Shown: positions 8,696-20,326 of the stretch, in pieces
Layout of the letters: each line of letters starts with the position of its first letter
Numbering within the stretch: position 1 is the stretch's first letter
NCBI GenBank assembly: GCA_902805475.1
Contig: CADCSX010000005.1
Location: 412,001-476,000, forward strand
Length of the DNA: 64,000 bases
Direction of reading: 5' to 3'
DNA from: Entonaema liquescens
Taxonomy: Eukaryota; Ascomycota; Sordariomycetes; Xylariales; Xylariaceae
Notes under the pieces: generated by a model
Databases searched by the model: none
The model's input: the letters and a program-made list of their open reading frames with translations, nothing else
Told to the model about the DNA's origin: nothing
Program-made: the position numbers and the translations under genes

Positions 8696-11600
8696 CTAGT
8701 TAAGCACCCATTCGCTACCCCTCTTGACGAACTTATCAAGCAGCATCGCCAGGTCAGCCAGTACGAACCGGCAGATGTAAAAGCCGAAAAACTCAGCCGC
8801 GTGCCTGGTACATAGCTCAAGCCCAACTTGGGTTTTATCCGCATGACGCAACCCAGGGTCCTCGACTTGACGCGCAATTTGATCTAAAAAGCATTAGTGT
8901 TTGGATGTGATATATAGCCGCTGAGTACTTACCAACCGTCTGCGCAGCGTCGAACAAGCGTGCCAGACTCGCCATATAATTCCCGTACGGGCCGTCAAAA
9001 TTGACCGATGCGGGATCCCTCTTCGCGGGCCTACTGCTCGGGTGGGCAGTCAGGGGTAGGCTTGGAATAGATCCCGATCCTATCGAGCTTGGGATATCTC
9101 TCTCATTTACCCCAGGACCGCCGCTGCTCCCACTGTTACTCTTTCCTCCATATGCGTTAGTCATATTAGCAGCTGAGCCCTTGTTCCTCAGTCTTCGCCA
9201 GCTGAATGCACCTCCTTTCCCGCTAACGCTTGCACTACGTGGTACTGGCGGTACAGCCTCGGTTTCCCTGTCCTCTCGGAAAGGCGTCATTCCTTGTGTC
9301 CCAACCTCATTACCAAGCTTCCGCGTGAGCGTCGCCTGAACGGTCTCCAGAATATTCTCAAAGCTCTGCATCTCTTCGAGCACTGCATCTGCATCGTTAC
9401 TATCTACTCTTGCAAGCTTGAGAAGCGCCGCAGTCAGAAAATCGCACTGCGCAATCTTATCCTCGAGAGCACGTAGCTTAACACCCTTGACTTTCCAGGC
9501 GTCCCGAGGAATGAAAAGCCGGGTGCTGATATACCCACCCCGAGGGTGGGCGAGGGTTTGATAAAGGGCCCGCATAAGCCAGAAAGGCCGGAGCATAGTA
9601 TCGGACGGGCATGGTTCTAGAGGTATCGGCACGTCGGGATTTTGGGAAAGATGATGGTTATGGTAAACTTGGTTGGAAGAATGGGAGGTTGGAGAATGAA
9701 AATCAGAATCAAAGAGGTGTAGACCACCAACACCGCCCGCCATCCGCTCGTGAAAGGCGGCTGCCAATGGCGTAGGCAATGCGGGAATCATGGCCTGGCG
9801 AGAGATCGATGTGTTTGAAATTTGGTGGCTAAGAGGCGTATTAGGAGAGAGATCAGAGTCGTCAATATGCGACACCGAAAATTGACGCGTTCGTAGAGAC
9901 TTCAGGCTAGAAGATGAGAAATTCTTGCGCATAGGAGGCCGTGCAGAGGATGGAGAGTCGATTCGATGCTCTTCAATTTCTTGTGGACCTGCTAAGTTCG
10001 CTGGTGGGCTTGGAGGAGCTGTAACATCCGCTGGACTGGTACCTCTAGTAGGTGACGAGGGAACACGCGTGGAAAAAGGCCCGGGTCGCGTTGATGTCGC
10101 CGACAATGCCTGCCTTTGTTGAGCAATGAACCCGCCAGCCGTCTTTGTCTGTAGTGTTGACGTGGATATAGACGGCGGCTGGCCGAGCTTAGAAGTTTCG
10201 ATTTTGAGCTGCTTAGGGTTCTGTCCAGAAAGGCGGCGATTGCGCACTCCAGATGTCGGAGATGTCTGCGACGGGGAGCCCTGTTGAAGGGATTGCGGTG
10301 GAGATGGCAATGATGGCGCTGTACCTTTGAGGGGAGCTCCGCCAGGCGGCATCTCAGTTACGGTTGATAATACAGTTGTAGAGGTCGGAGGATTCGAGCC
10401 GACCGAACTATGCCACGTCCGAGACGTTATTCCACTGGAATCAGACTCTCTGGGGATCCTGGACTGTGACTGCTGAGACCGATGTTTAGGTGCAAACTCT
10501 TCCATCACGGACCTCCTCGCCATCTCTTCCAGCACACGTTCCTCTTCATCTGAATCGTTAGCGTCGAAGAAATCTCCGCTGAACACCTGAGGCTTTTGAT
10601 CTATTGATATCTGCCTCTGGCGTTCTCGCTCCCGAGCTATCTCGATCGCCGCCTCACGTTCGGTTTGTCGGACTCTTTCCTTGGCAAGTTCTACCTTACG
10701 CCTCGCATTGGTCAATACATCGACGGTATCGGAATCATTGTTATCGTCGTAGACGGAGTCGTATGAATCCATGGGTTCAAACCCTTCGTCGTAGGCGGCT
10801 TCTACTGCGGCGTCTAAGGCGGCATCGAATTCCGCCTCCGTATTACCACTAGTTTGGCGGAGATGCTTCCTTCTAACTCCCAGTGACGAGGTCCTCGAGT
10901 GAATTGAGGACGAAGCCGAGCCACCCGATTCATCGATTGGATCTAACCACGACCCTGATTCATGACTGAGATTGCGCTTATGGCTCCTCGCACCGTTCTC
11001 CGGTGCCAGGCGCTCGGACGGCCAGGAGAAATCCTGGCGCACAATGGGTTCTGGCGTTGGAGGTTTACCAGGTGAAACCGGCCTTCGAGGCGACAATGGA
11101 GCGGGTACAAAACCTCCATCCTGTTGAGGCAAACTCAGAGAGCCCTCGAAGTTTCGGCGCATCCGGGACCCCGAGAAAGAGGATTGGAGGATTGGCTGGC
11201 CCTGGTTAAGATTTGGAGAGGAGCGAAGACGGGACGCGTCCGGAGGGAGGACTCGCCCATATCTATCCTCGCTCCCGCCAGAGCTTCTGCGGAGCTTTCG
11301 GAACCGGCCAACTCGATCTGAACTCCATGATAGTCATCGACACTCTCCGGTCTTGCGGGCAAGGCTTTATCATTCTGCGTGTAAGCTGGTAGTAAGTCGT
11401 CCAGCTCGTCTATTCGGCTTGTGTACGTATGTTGCTACAAGAGAATGAGTCAATTCTAGAAATAATAGTAGTAATCTATCACGAAATTTACTAGTAAACT
11501 TACAATGTTCTCCAGCTTCCTTCTATCCTCTTCGCCATTCGTCCTAGCAAGCACTTGTTGTAAGAGATCACAAGCTTCTAAATAAGAATCGCGGGCGGCA

Positions 11601-13065
11601 GCATAATTCTGAGCATTGTCTAGCTGGACAGCGGCGTTTGCTTTTGCTAACGCTTTGGACAACATGGCTTTCTGCGACGGCTTGCTGGCACGGTTGACCC
11701 GCGTGGAGTCGGTGCTACCTCTCGTAGCCGAAGAACGACCTCTTGCATGGTTCTTCCTCTCCCTCTCCGACATAATATCGCGGATGACGGGCGCTGATGG
11801 AAGCAGTGCAGGATTTCCTTTAGCGGCTATATTCGGGCGGGCTGGGTCATGCCAAGAGTTATCTTGCGGTTCAGCCGAATTGGCGCGAATTGTCGAATGC
11901 GCGGGGGAATTGGTGCGAACAACCGTCTCGGGATTCGCGTCGAGAGGTGGAAGGGAGATAATAGGAGGTAAATTCGGAGGCGCGGAAGAAGAAGGCGGCG
12001 GTGGTGGTGATAATGGTCTTCGGGTTCTCGGTGACGCGCTTGTATCCTTTGAAGGTCTTCGTCTACCTATTTTTCGTGGTGGGGATTGAATCGCCTGTTG
12101 TTGCTGTTGCTGTTGTTGCTGTTGCTGTTGTTGCGGCTTCTGAGATTGGAGTTGGAACTGGGGTTGGGGGTATCGTGATCGTAATTAGAGGCTAAACTCG
12201 ATGTAGTAGATGCGGACCAGCGATTAAGATTTCGAAACCCGTCGCTCGCGCCTCCGGTGCTACTAGATCGCGAATGATTGCGCGAGTGGTTGCGCAAGTT
12301 ATCTAAAGGTGAATCAGTCGAAGGCTCTCTCGGAATCGAAGGAGATATTGTTCTCGTATTAGCGCTACGAGGAGGCGGTAGAAGAGACGATGTTCTAGGC
12401 GGCGGATTAGGAGGACTAGGAAGGCTGGGGTTGTGATTATGGTTGTGTTTGTGTTTCTGACGAATTAGGGGATGGGGGTTTTGATGGGGCTCTCGTGCAG
12501 GCTCTCTTGCAGGCTCTCTTGCAGGCTCTCTTGCAGGCTCTCTTGCAGAGTCTCGTGCAGAACGATGGAGATTGAGATTCGGGTTCGGGTCGAAATGGGG
12601 ACGAGATTGGCTTTGGTTTTGACTAGTGGCGCTTAAAGTTAACGCCGTCTCTGTCGTGGTCGTACCTGCTTCTGCTTCTACTATTGCTGCTCCTGCTCCT
12701 CTTACTGGAACCGTATCTTCCGTGCTATCGCTTTTCGGCCCGTGTCCGGTGAGTCGGACAGCGCTAGACTTAAAAGTCCCACTGCTGCTTCCGTTTATTC
12801 TTCCATTTATTATCATTCCATCTCCACCTTCACCGTCGCCATATATTCCGTTCAGTCCGCGACTGTAATCCAAAATATTTTTATTATTTATTTTACTCTT
12901 TCCCGCAATTGCCTCCGAAATACTTCCTTGTTGCCGCCTTTGATAATGTTGGGAGAAAGCAGAAGGTTGCAGCGCCGAGGCCGGTAGCGGTGGGGATCGC
13001 AGTCGTGTGGATGATGTTGATGTTGCTGTTGTCGATGATAGCAGCGGCGGTGATGGTGGCATCAT
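8696..13065 (-). CDS. MIT-domain (microtubule interacting and trafficking) protein, large and low-complexity, with two apparent frameshifts
   Basis: Three exons: 13065-11504, 11434-8933 and 8883-8696. Introns are 11435-11503 (GTAAGT..TAG, phase 0) and 8884-8932 (GTAAGT..TAG, phase 1). The start ATG at 13065 follows an in-frame stop. The product would be about 1417 residues. The N-terminal 460 are low complexity (Ser/Pro/Asn, an ARE-P repeat, a Gln tract). The MIT helical hairpin is near residues 465-535 (ALAKANAAVQLDNAQNYAAARDSYLEACDLL). The last 350 residues are conserved-looking (RPFWLMRALYQTLAHPRGGYISTRLFIP, then FGFYICRFVLADLAML). One base seems missing at 12166-12170 (a G5 run on +) and one near 11239-11252; no splice sites fit. 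MIT domains bind ESCRT-III tails in Vps4-type trafficking; the exact role is unknown. Confidence 0.85.
12489..12560 (-). repeat. 12-bp tandem repeat coding Ala-Arg-Glu-Pro
   Basis: Six near-identical 12-bp units lie inside the MIT gene and keep the reading frame, encoding a repeated AREP tetrapeptide. In-frame expansion suggests slippage in a disordered linker. Confidence 0.8.
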
Positions 13066-14402
13066 GTATTTCTTTTTTCCTCTCAACGTGTACCGCTAAG
13101 GCCTATACCCAAGTCCTATCGCAAGTTGCAACAGACGCTTGTGCTATGACTCTGCAGCCAAAAAGAGGTACCGAATTGATGATCCCGCTGGTCTACAGCG
13201 TTGCTTGTAAGTAGGTAGCATGAGTCTGTGTGTGTGCGTGTGAATGTGTCTCTGTAATTTCGACCGTAATGCGAATAGGGGCCAATGCGACAACACGCCA
13301 CGCCCCGTGCCTCGGGAGCCGATTCCTAAAAGGCTAAACCCCCAGGTCTTCCTTGTTATTATTACTATTTTCTTATTAGACACCTTTTCTTTGATCAATC
13401 CCCGTCGACTAGGAAGGCATTCAGCATTTGCGTATTCTAGACTCTGCAAGATAGGCGTAAATGGTGGTAGGACAGTTATCATTCAGGAATTTCTTGCGAG
13501 ACATGTACAAGACTCAGAAACATGACAACCCCTTTTGGCATCCTCCTAACGGTCAGTAAAGTTCTTTTTTAACAATTACGAGCACGTAGCCCATACGTAC
13601 GCAAGTACCACTGGGAGGAATTCGGTACCTTGATATTACCCAAGACAGGAGGTACATATCGATACATGTATATATAACTTCAGGGGCAGCCCGGACAGTC
13701 CCTGAGGATTTGGCCAATCAACACATGCTGTCTCAGAACAAGTCCCCGAACATCAAAGTCACCCCCCTGCCTTACGTGCATGTCTGTGTACATCTCCGGA
13801 CATACTGGGTAGATCACTCCACGATATCCCCCTTTTTTGAGTATTTAAACGTACCGAGGTGGGTTTTTTATTCTTTTTTCGACCCTGATGGCACGGAAAA
13901 GGAAAAGAATCGGCATATTTATGAAAGCGCCGAACTATTTTCCCAACCCTTCAAGTCATAAGTGATATTAGATCTCTAGTTTTACGCCTTAACGGCACAG
14001 CCAAATTCGATTATATACTATATGCCTTCAAACGCAGTTTGTTTCAAACTCTGTAATTAATTCGTCTTCCTCAGCTTATGTCCTCAGCTTATCCTTCGGT
14101 ATCGGATATCGCGGTCTAACACCTAAGTATAGTTCCCTCGGATTACCATATTTTTAACATCTTATGAATATGGTTGCAGCACTACTGTACACCAGATTAC
14201 TGCTGTGTAAATAGTTATGAATACATTTTATTTCAGTAAGAAAAGTAATTGATTGTGGTCATGCATGGGTCTTATCGGAATGTCCATTTCGGTGCCTCTA
14301 CGGTCCCTTAAGCTCAACTTATTTTGTTTTTCTTCTCTGTATTTCATCAGGCTCTAAGATCACAAAGCCTAGCTGATTCTATAGTTTTACTATGTAGTCT
14401 AA
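13066..14402. other. Intergenic region: MIT-gene promoter and ILS1 3' flank
   Basis: These 1.3 kb contain the upstream region of the MIT gene and the downstream flank of ILS1. An 83-codon frame at 13710-13961 has no recognisable domain and lies in ordinary spacer-like sequence. No RNA gene was recognised. Confidence 0.45.
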
Positions 14403-17400
14403 TTAAAGCCGACACAATCTTAGCAAAAGGGTTAGATTGCTAATAACGTGCTCCTCCTCTAGTATGACATTTTCCGCCGGTCCTTCGGGCGCAATAGGCT
14501 CCAACGGCCCACGTACGGTACTCTCAAACTGAGACTGTCGGGAGGATACTAACGTCTCGAATTGAACTCCGTCGGGGTTCGAAACAACGCTATACTGCAT
14601 GCGGACGTCATCAGTTGGAACCAGTCCGGCCGTCTTCCGCATTTTTTGCACACGAGTCATGACATCTCGGGCGATTCCGTCATCGATGAGCTCCGGATGC
14701 GACGCCGTGTCCAGGAGAATGATCATGTCCTCCAAGAAGGCGGGCTCGTATTGCACACCTTCATCCTTCACAATGTTAGGGTTGTCTTTGGCTACAGCCC
14801 GCACAATACTAATATCATTACCCTCGAGCTCAATACCCTTGATAGTTATCTTCTTCTCTTTCAGGTATTGTCTGAGCTGCTCCTGCGTTAGGTCTGGTAG
14901 CGCTTTACGAACGACTTGGGCGTCACGCTTCAGCTTCTTGCCAAGAATGGGCCAATCAACCCGAGCCTCAAGGTGGATGCCGTATCGTTCCTCGTCGTTC
15001 GTTAATATCACATCTCGGATATTAAGCTCCTCCTTGACGTAGGTCTGCAGCTCCTCAATATCGCTGAGTTGCTGTTCGTCGGCAATAACCACCAGGGTGA
15101 GTAGGGGTGTCTTCAATGGGATGGTTTTACGCTCCCGTGCAGTCCTTGCAAGCTGGATAACTTTTTGCATGGCGGACACTTTTCTTTGGATCACCTCGTC
15201 GAAGAGAGACTCCTGTACAGTTGGGAATGCAAGGAAATGCACACTCTTGGAGTTGGGATAATCCGCAAGAGCGTCACCAAGGTACGGCTGTAGGAGGCGG
15301 TAGATATGCTCGGTAATGAAGGGTGTGAAGGGTGCCAAAGCCCGAACCAAGGTGAACAGCACTTGGCATAGCGTGTCCAGCGCCGCCTTGGTGTCCTTAA
15401 CATCCAAGCCAGCGGCGCCCTTGAGTCTCTTCCGGTTGAAGCGAATATACCAATTCGTTAGGTTGTCAATAACTAGAAGCAAACGCGGCACGACGGTGTA
15501 AAGACGGTAGCCTATGAGGTTAGCAAACGGTCTATCCCAGATGGGTCATAGACTCACCAGCCATCTCTTGATCAATAAATTGCAACATGCTCTGGCAATC
15601 TGCAAGAATCCATCGGTCCATAACATTTGTTGTTTCTGGTAATTGGGCGACGAAATCGTTACCGGTCGTCTTTTTGAACAGGACTGCCTGTTCGTAAAAG
15701 AAGCGGTAGCTATTCCACAGAGGCAGAAGCACCTTTGCCACTACCTCCTTAACTCCGGACTCCTTGAAGCGTAGAGGCTCGCCGCGGACGACTGGGGAGT
15801 TGATGAGGTAAAGACGCAGGGCATCAGAGCCATACTGATCGATAACAGTTTTGGGATCGGGGTAGTTCTTTAAGCTCTTGGACATCTTCTTGCCGTCTTC
15901 TGCTAGAACTAGGCCATTTACGATCACTGCCCGGAACGGAGAGACGCCAAATAACTTGTTGCCCAGTACGCTTAACGTGTAAAACCATCCACCTAGATTT
16001 AGACGGAGTCAGTAACCACTATACCTCGAGAGGACGCCTCCTAAATACACGCCAATGCTGTACAATTTCAATCATGAGTGTAATACTTACGGGTCTGGTC
16101 GAGTCCTTCGGCAATAAAGTCTGCAGGGAAGTTTCCGTCGTGAAACTTCTCAGAATTCTCGAATGGGAAATGGTTAGAGGCGTACGGCATGCTACCTGAC
16201 TCGAACCAACAGTCGAAAACTTCGTCGATGCGGCGAAGTTGCCCCTTTCCTTTCTTGGAGGGAATTGTGATACCATCAATCTTGTCTCGGTGAATATCAT
16301 CTAGCGCGCCGGTATACCCACTCAGTTCTTTGAGCTCGGCAATGCTTCCCACGCAGACAACCTCCTCATAATCCTCGCTGACCCATAATGGAATTGGCGT
16401 GCCCCAGTAGCGATTCCGGGCGATATTCCAGTCATGCGCGTTCGCAACCCAGTTTGCAAACCGCTTCTCTTTGACAAAGGAAGGAACCCAGGTAGTTGAC
16501 TCCAGATTGTTGAGCATGTCAGGTATAGAGTTGGTAACCCGGATAAACCAGGAAGACACTGCTTTTCTGATAAGTTGTGTATCGGAGCGCCAGCAGAACT
16601 TGTCCACGTGGGACACTTGGGATGCGAGTAGTAGTCGACCAGTCTCCCTCAGATCCTTGACAATGGCCTTGTCGGCAGTCTTCACGTGCTGGCCAGCATA
16701 CTCGGTAATCTCGGCAGTAAAGAGGCCCTTATCATCGACTGGACACGGGGGTAAGCGCTTTGGACTTATAAAGCCAGCGGCGACCGCGGCATCGTAATCT
16801 TCTTGACCGAAAGCGGGAGCCTGGTGTACGAGACCGGTACCCTCGTCAGCTTCAACGTAGTCGGCGCCTATTACCTGGAAACAATCGGAGAACTGGTCGG
16901 CGAAGTAGCGGAACAATGGTTCATACTTCCAACCGATCATGTCTTTGCCTTTGAGCTTGCCCAGTATCTTATATTTCGGCTTCTTCTTCTCCTTGTATAG
17001 CATTGAAATACCACTCTCAAGGAGAATATATTTCTTGCCGGAGTCCTCGTCAAGAATTTCGACGTATTCGAAGTCAGGGTGAGCGGCAATGAAGAGGTTA
17101 GAGGGTAGGGTCCAGGGCGTCGTAGTGTATATGACCAAAGATGAGTCCCTGTCTTTCACGGGGAAGGCGATCAGGACTGCTGGATCTTGTGTCGTCTTCT
17201 CGTTTTGCTTAGATTCCATATGGCTCAGCGGGGTGCAGAGTGCGGTAGAAAAAGGCATGATCTGGTATGCGCGGTAGACCTGGTCCTTATCGTGAAGCTG
17301 CTTGAAAACCCACCAACAAGATTCCATGAAGCTGACGTCCATAGATTTGTAATCTTAACCCGCATCATCAGTGCCGTGCCATCGGTTTAATTGAGCAAGT

Positions 17401-17833
17401 GGCGCAACTCACCGTTGTCGAAATCTATCCAACGACCCAGACGCTCGATAGTCTGTCTCCATTCCGCTGCATACCTCATGACAATAGCTCTACATTCAGC
17501 GTTATACTTTTCTATACCCATTTGTAAGACGGCATCTCGGCCGGATACACCTAAAGTCTTATCGATCTCGTATTCGATAGGAAGGCCATGCGTGTCCCAA
17601 CCAAAGCGACGAACGACATGATAACCTTTCATAGACCAGTATCGGGGAATAATGTCTTTAATCGTGGATGTTAGAAGGTGGCCATAATGAGGCAGACCGG
17701 TTGCGAAGGGAGGGCCATCGTAGAAGGTGAAGCGCTTCTGGCCTTCGGTGAGCTTCAGTTGAGTTTGAAAGGCGTCTACTTCTCGCCAGAATTGCACGGT
17801 TTCTTCTTCGGTCTTAGGGAAACTGATGCTCAT
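14403..17833 (-). CDS. ILS1: Cytoplasmic isoleucyl-tRNA synthetase
   Basis: Four exons: 17833-17413, 17353-16091, 15992-15558 and 15511-14403. Introns of 59, 98 and 46 nt all begin GTGAGT, GTAAGT or GTGAGT and end AG, each phase 1. The spliced protein has 1075 residues (yeast Ils1 is about 1072). It charges tRNA-Ile with isoleucine. Class I signatures are visible: HYGH (the HIGH box, 49-52), WSMKGYHVVRRFGWDTHGLP, the editing-domain segment TTPWTLPSN, DCWFESGSMPYA, GLDQTR, and KMSKS (about 597-601), followed by the anticodon-binding and C-terminal regions. The start is the ATG giving MSISFPKTEE; an in-frame upstream extension to 18079 is not conserved in character. No organellar targeting peptide is seen, so cytosolic. 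The frame is intact. Confidence 0.97.
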
Positions 17834-18391
17834 CTTGGCGAAGCGCGACAGCCCTACGGGACTGTAGTCTACTAAGAGTGGTCTGAGGGATATGAAGGAC
17901 TTGTAAATGTCAATCAGATCTTGAGTCGATGTAGAAACCAAAAAAAAAATGACCCCGCCAAAATTTCGCAGTGAGTCAAAGTCAAAAGGGTTTCGAGGGG
18001 TCCCTAGTAAACGCGGGGCATTTGCCGTTCTAATAAGTGGATCCTTTTGGATAAATTTTATTCGATTACTCACACGCAATTATGCATGTACCTAATTGTG
18101 CAAGTATACTTGCTTCCATAAGATTACGCGGGTACCCATATTTCGACATGCTCGTCAAGACATGTATCTTAAGCACTACTACCGTTTAGGTACACTGTAC
18201 AACAGAAAAAGCATAAATGCACCGCATCAAACAAGTAAGGGCCAGATGAAAAACAATCATATATTTATATCAATCATCTCAAATGCCTCTTTACCGGCGA
18301 TAATGCCATCATCCCGTTGCCAACTGACTTATAACGCCGTAGAGACAACCTAGGTAAGCTACCTACCTTTCGTAAAGTTCCCTGCATCCAA
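17834..18391. other. ILS1 upstream region and pyruvate kinase 3' flank
   Basis: These 558 bp between two genes on the same strand hold the presumed ILS1 promoter and the pyruvate kinase 3' UTR. A poly-A run sits at 17940-17949. No further gene is seen. Confidence 0.5.
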
Positions 18392-20326
18392 TTAGTGCAT
18401 CATTCCTAATCCTAGGGATGCTGGGTCGGCCTTGACGATCCGTGTTGTGTTTGTATTACCCATACCGCCTCGCCAGCCTTGGACGACGACGATGGTATCG
18501 CTCTTGCTCAGCAGTCCCAACCCCAATGCCTTCTCAACAGCCCACTTGATGCGGCGGTCTACATCCTCTTGCCAGTTAACGTTATCGTAGTTCGGCTTTG
18601 CTTCGTCAAATAGGAAAGGATAAACACCACGGTACAAGTGAGCATAGCGCGAGGCCGACGCGTTACGAGTAACCATGAAGATCGGGCAAACCGGTCGGTA
18701 CTTGGAGAGCAGACGGGCCGAGTCACCGGATGTTGACAGAACGATAATAGCTCCTGCGTTCAGATCCAAAGATGCTCGTACAGCAGCCATAGCGCAGCCC
18801 TCGACAACGCTGGTGGGGCGCTTCGACAACGGTACCATCTCCTCGTAGTGGCTGACGTAGGGGATTGAGTTCTCTGCAGCAAGGCAGGTGTTGCTCATCT
18901 CACGGACGGCCAGCTCTGGATAGGCACCTTTAGCAGTCTCACCGCTAAGCATGACGCAGTCAGCTCCGTCGGTAACAGCGTTACCAACGTCGCTAATTTC
19001 TGCTCTAGTTGGGCGGGGGTTGGTAATCATGCTCTCCAACATTTGCGTGGCGCAGATCACAGGTTTGCCAGCGATGTTGCACTTGGCAATCAGCTTCTTC
19101 TGGGCGGCGAATACCTCGTAGGCCGGGATCTCAATACCTAGATCTCCTCGAGCTACCATAACACCGTCGGTCTCCTGAAGGATTTCATCGAAGTTGTTCA
19201 GTCTATGAGATTATCGTTAGCATCCACCCGGGAAGTCTATGGTATAGCCATTCTACTCATAGCTGAAGGCAAGAAGTAATTGGATCTTCGAGACGGTAAT
19301 GACCTACCCTTGACGGTTCTCAATCTGTAATTCGCTTAATTAGCAATCAAGCTTCCTATAGAGCAGGAAAGAGCTTGGTGAACAATTACTAACCTTGGCA
19401 ATAATCTGAATGTGTTTACCATCTTCTCCCAGGACCTCCCGAATTGCACGGATATCTTCACCTCGTCGAATGAAGCTTGCAAAAACCATATCGACGTTGT
19501 TCTGGACTCCAAATCGGAGATCTTTCTTATCCTTCTCGGACAAAGCAGGGAGATCGACATCAGTGTCGGGGAGGTTGACACCCTTTCGGGAGGAAATAAA
19601 TCCGTTGTTGCGGGCGCGGACTTCGACAGTCTTGTCGTCCTTGATCTGGAGTACATCGAAGGCAAGAACACCATCATCGACATATACGATCTTCCCCGGT
19701 TCGATCACTTTGGTGATGTTCTTATAGTCAACATACCTACGAGTATTGTCAGCACCGCAGTCCATAATGTTTCATCAACGCTGGAATTTCGCCATACATA
19801 TTGTCTGCGCTGCATGCTGTCTTGTAGTTATCGTCCGTGGTAATGTTCAAGACGTGTCCAGCCTTGATGGGGATATCTTCACCACGTTCGGTATCACCAG
19901 TACGGATCTCCGGTCCCTTTGTGTCTAGAGCAATGGCGACTTGTCGACCAGGCTGCTGCTTCTCTGCGGCACGGGTGTTGTCGATGACAGACTGGTGGTA
20001 TTCGTAACTTCCATGGCTGAAGTTCTACATAAAACTCAAATTAGTACGTAATAGAACAATAGAATTGTTAGGGGGGTATCCTTACCATACGGACGATATT
20101 AAGACCTGCTTGTCGACTGAGCTTGGATTAGCTTCTAGGAGTTACGTAAATGGATTTAAACTAACAGAGAGTTGATCTTCTCGACCGAGTTGGTCTTAGG
20201 CCCAATAGTGCAGATGATGGAAGTTCGTCGGTGGGCGTTTTTCCCAAAGGCAGCTGCCGTGTTAAGGCTCGCAAGCCATTCGACACGGCCACCTAGGGCA
20301 AGGTGATCGAGAGAGGAAGCAGACAT
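18392..20326 (-). CDS. PYK1: Pyruvate kinase
   Basis: Six exons: 20326-20166, 20116-20086, 20024-19798, 19736-19394, 19324-19308 and 19202-18392. The five introns (49, 61, 61, 69, 105 nt) all obey GT-AG. Two exons are only 31 and 17 nt. The joined frame gives 529 residues, the normal fungal length (about 527). The enzyme makes pyruvate and ATP from phosphoenolpyruvate and ADP. Family motifs in order: TSIICTIGPKT, MNFSHGSYEYH, ALDTKGPEIRTG, KIENRQG, MVARGDLGIEIP, ICATQMLESM, VMLSGETAKGAYP and the C-terminal allosteric domain ending GWRGGMGNTNTTRIV. Every splice junction restores a conserved motif. Known orthologues: yeast CDC19/PYK1, Aspergillus pkiA. The frame is intact. Confidence 0.97.

Noticed and set aside
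12489..12560. CRISPR-like short direct repeats
   Set aside because: Units are contiguous without spacers and encode an AREP peptide repeat in a eukaryotic gene.
11774..13065. A separate upstream gene before the MIT exon (starting MIT at ATG 11773)
   Set aside because: The frame of 11773 stays open upstream to about 12180 without an ATG and joins the long upstream frame at a G5 run, so one gene with a missing base is simpler; a start at 11773 remains possible.
13710..13961. An 83-codon frame between the MIT gene and ILS1
   Set aside because: No motif, no splice-site context and no compositional sign of coding; treated as spacer.
18392..20326. Pyruvate kinase or ILS1 as frameshifted genes
   Set aside because: Apparent frame changes are all explained by GT-AG introns whose removal restores conserved motifs.
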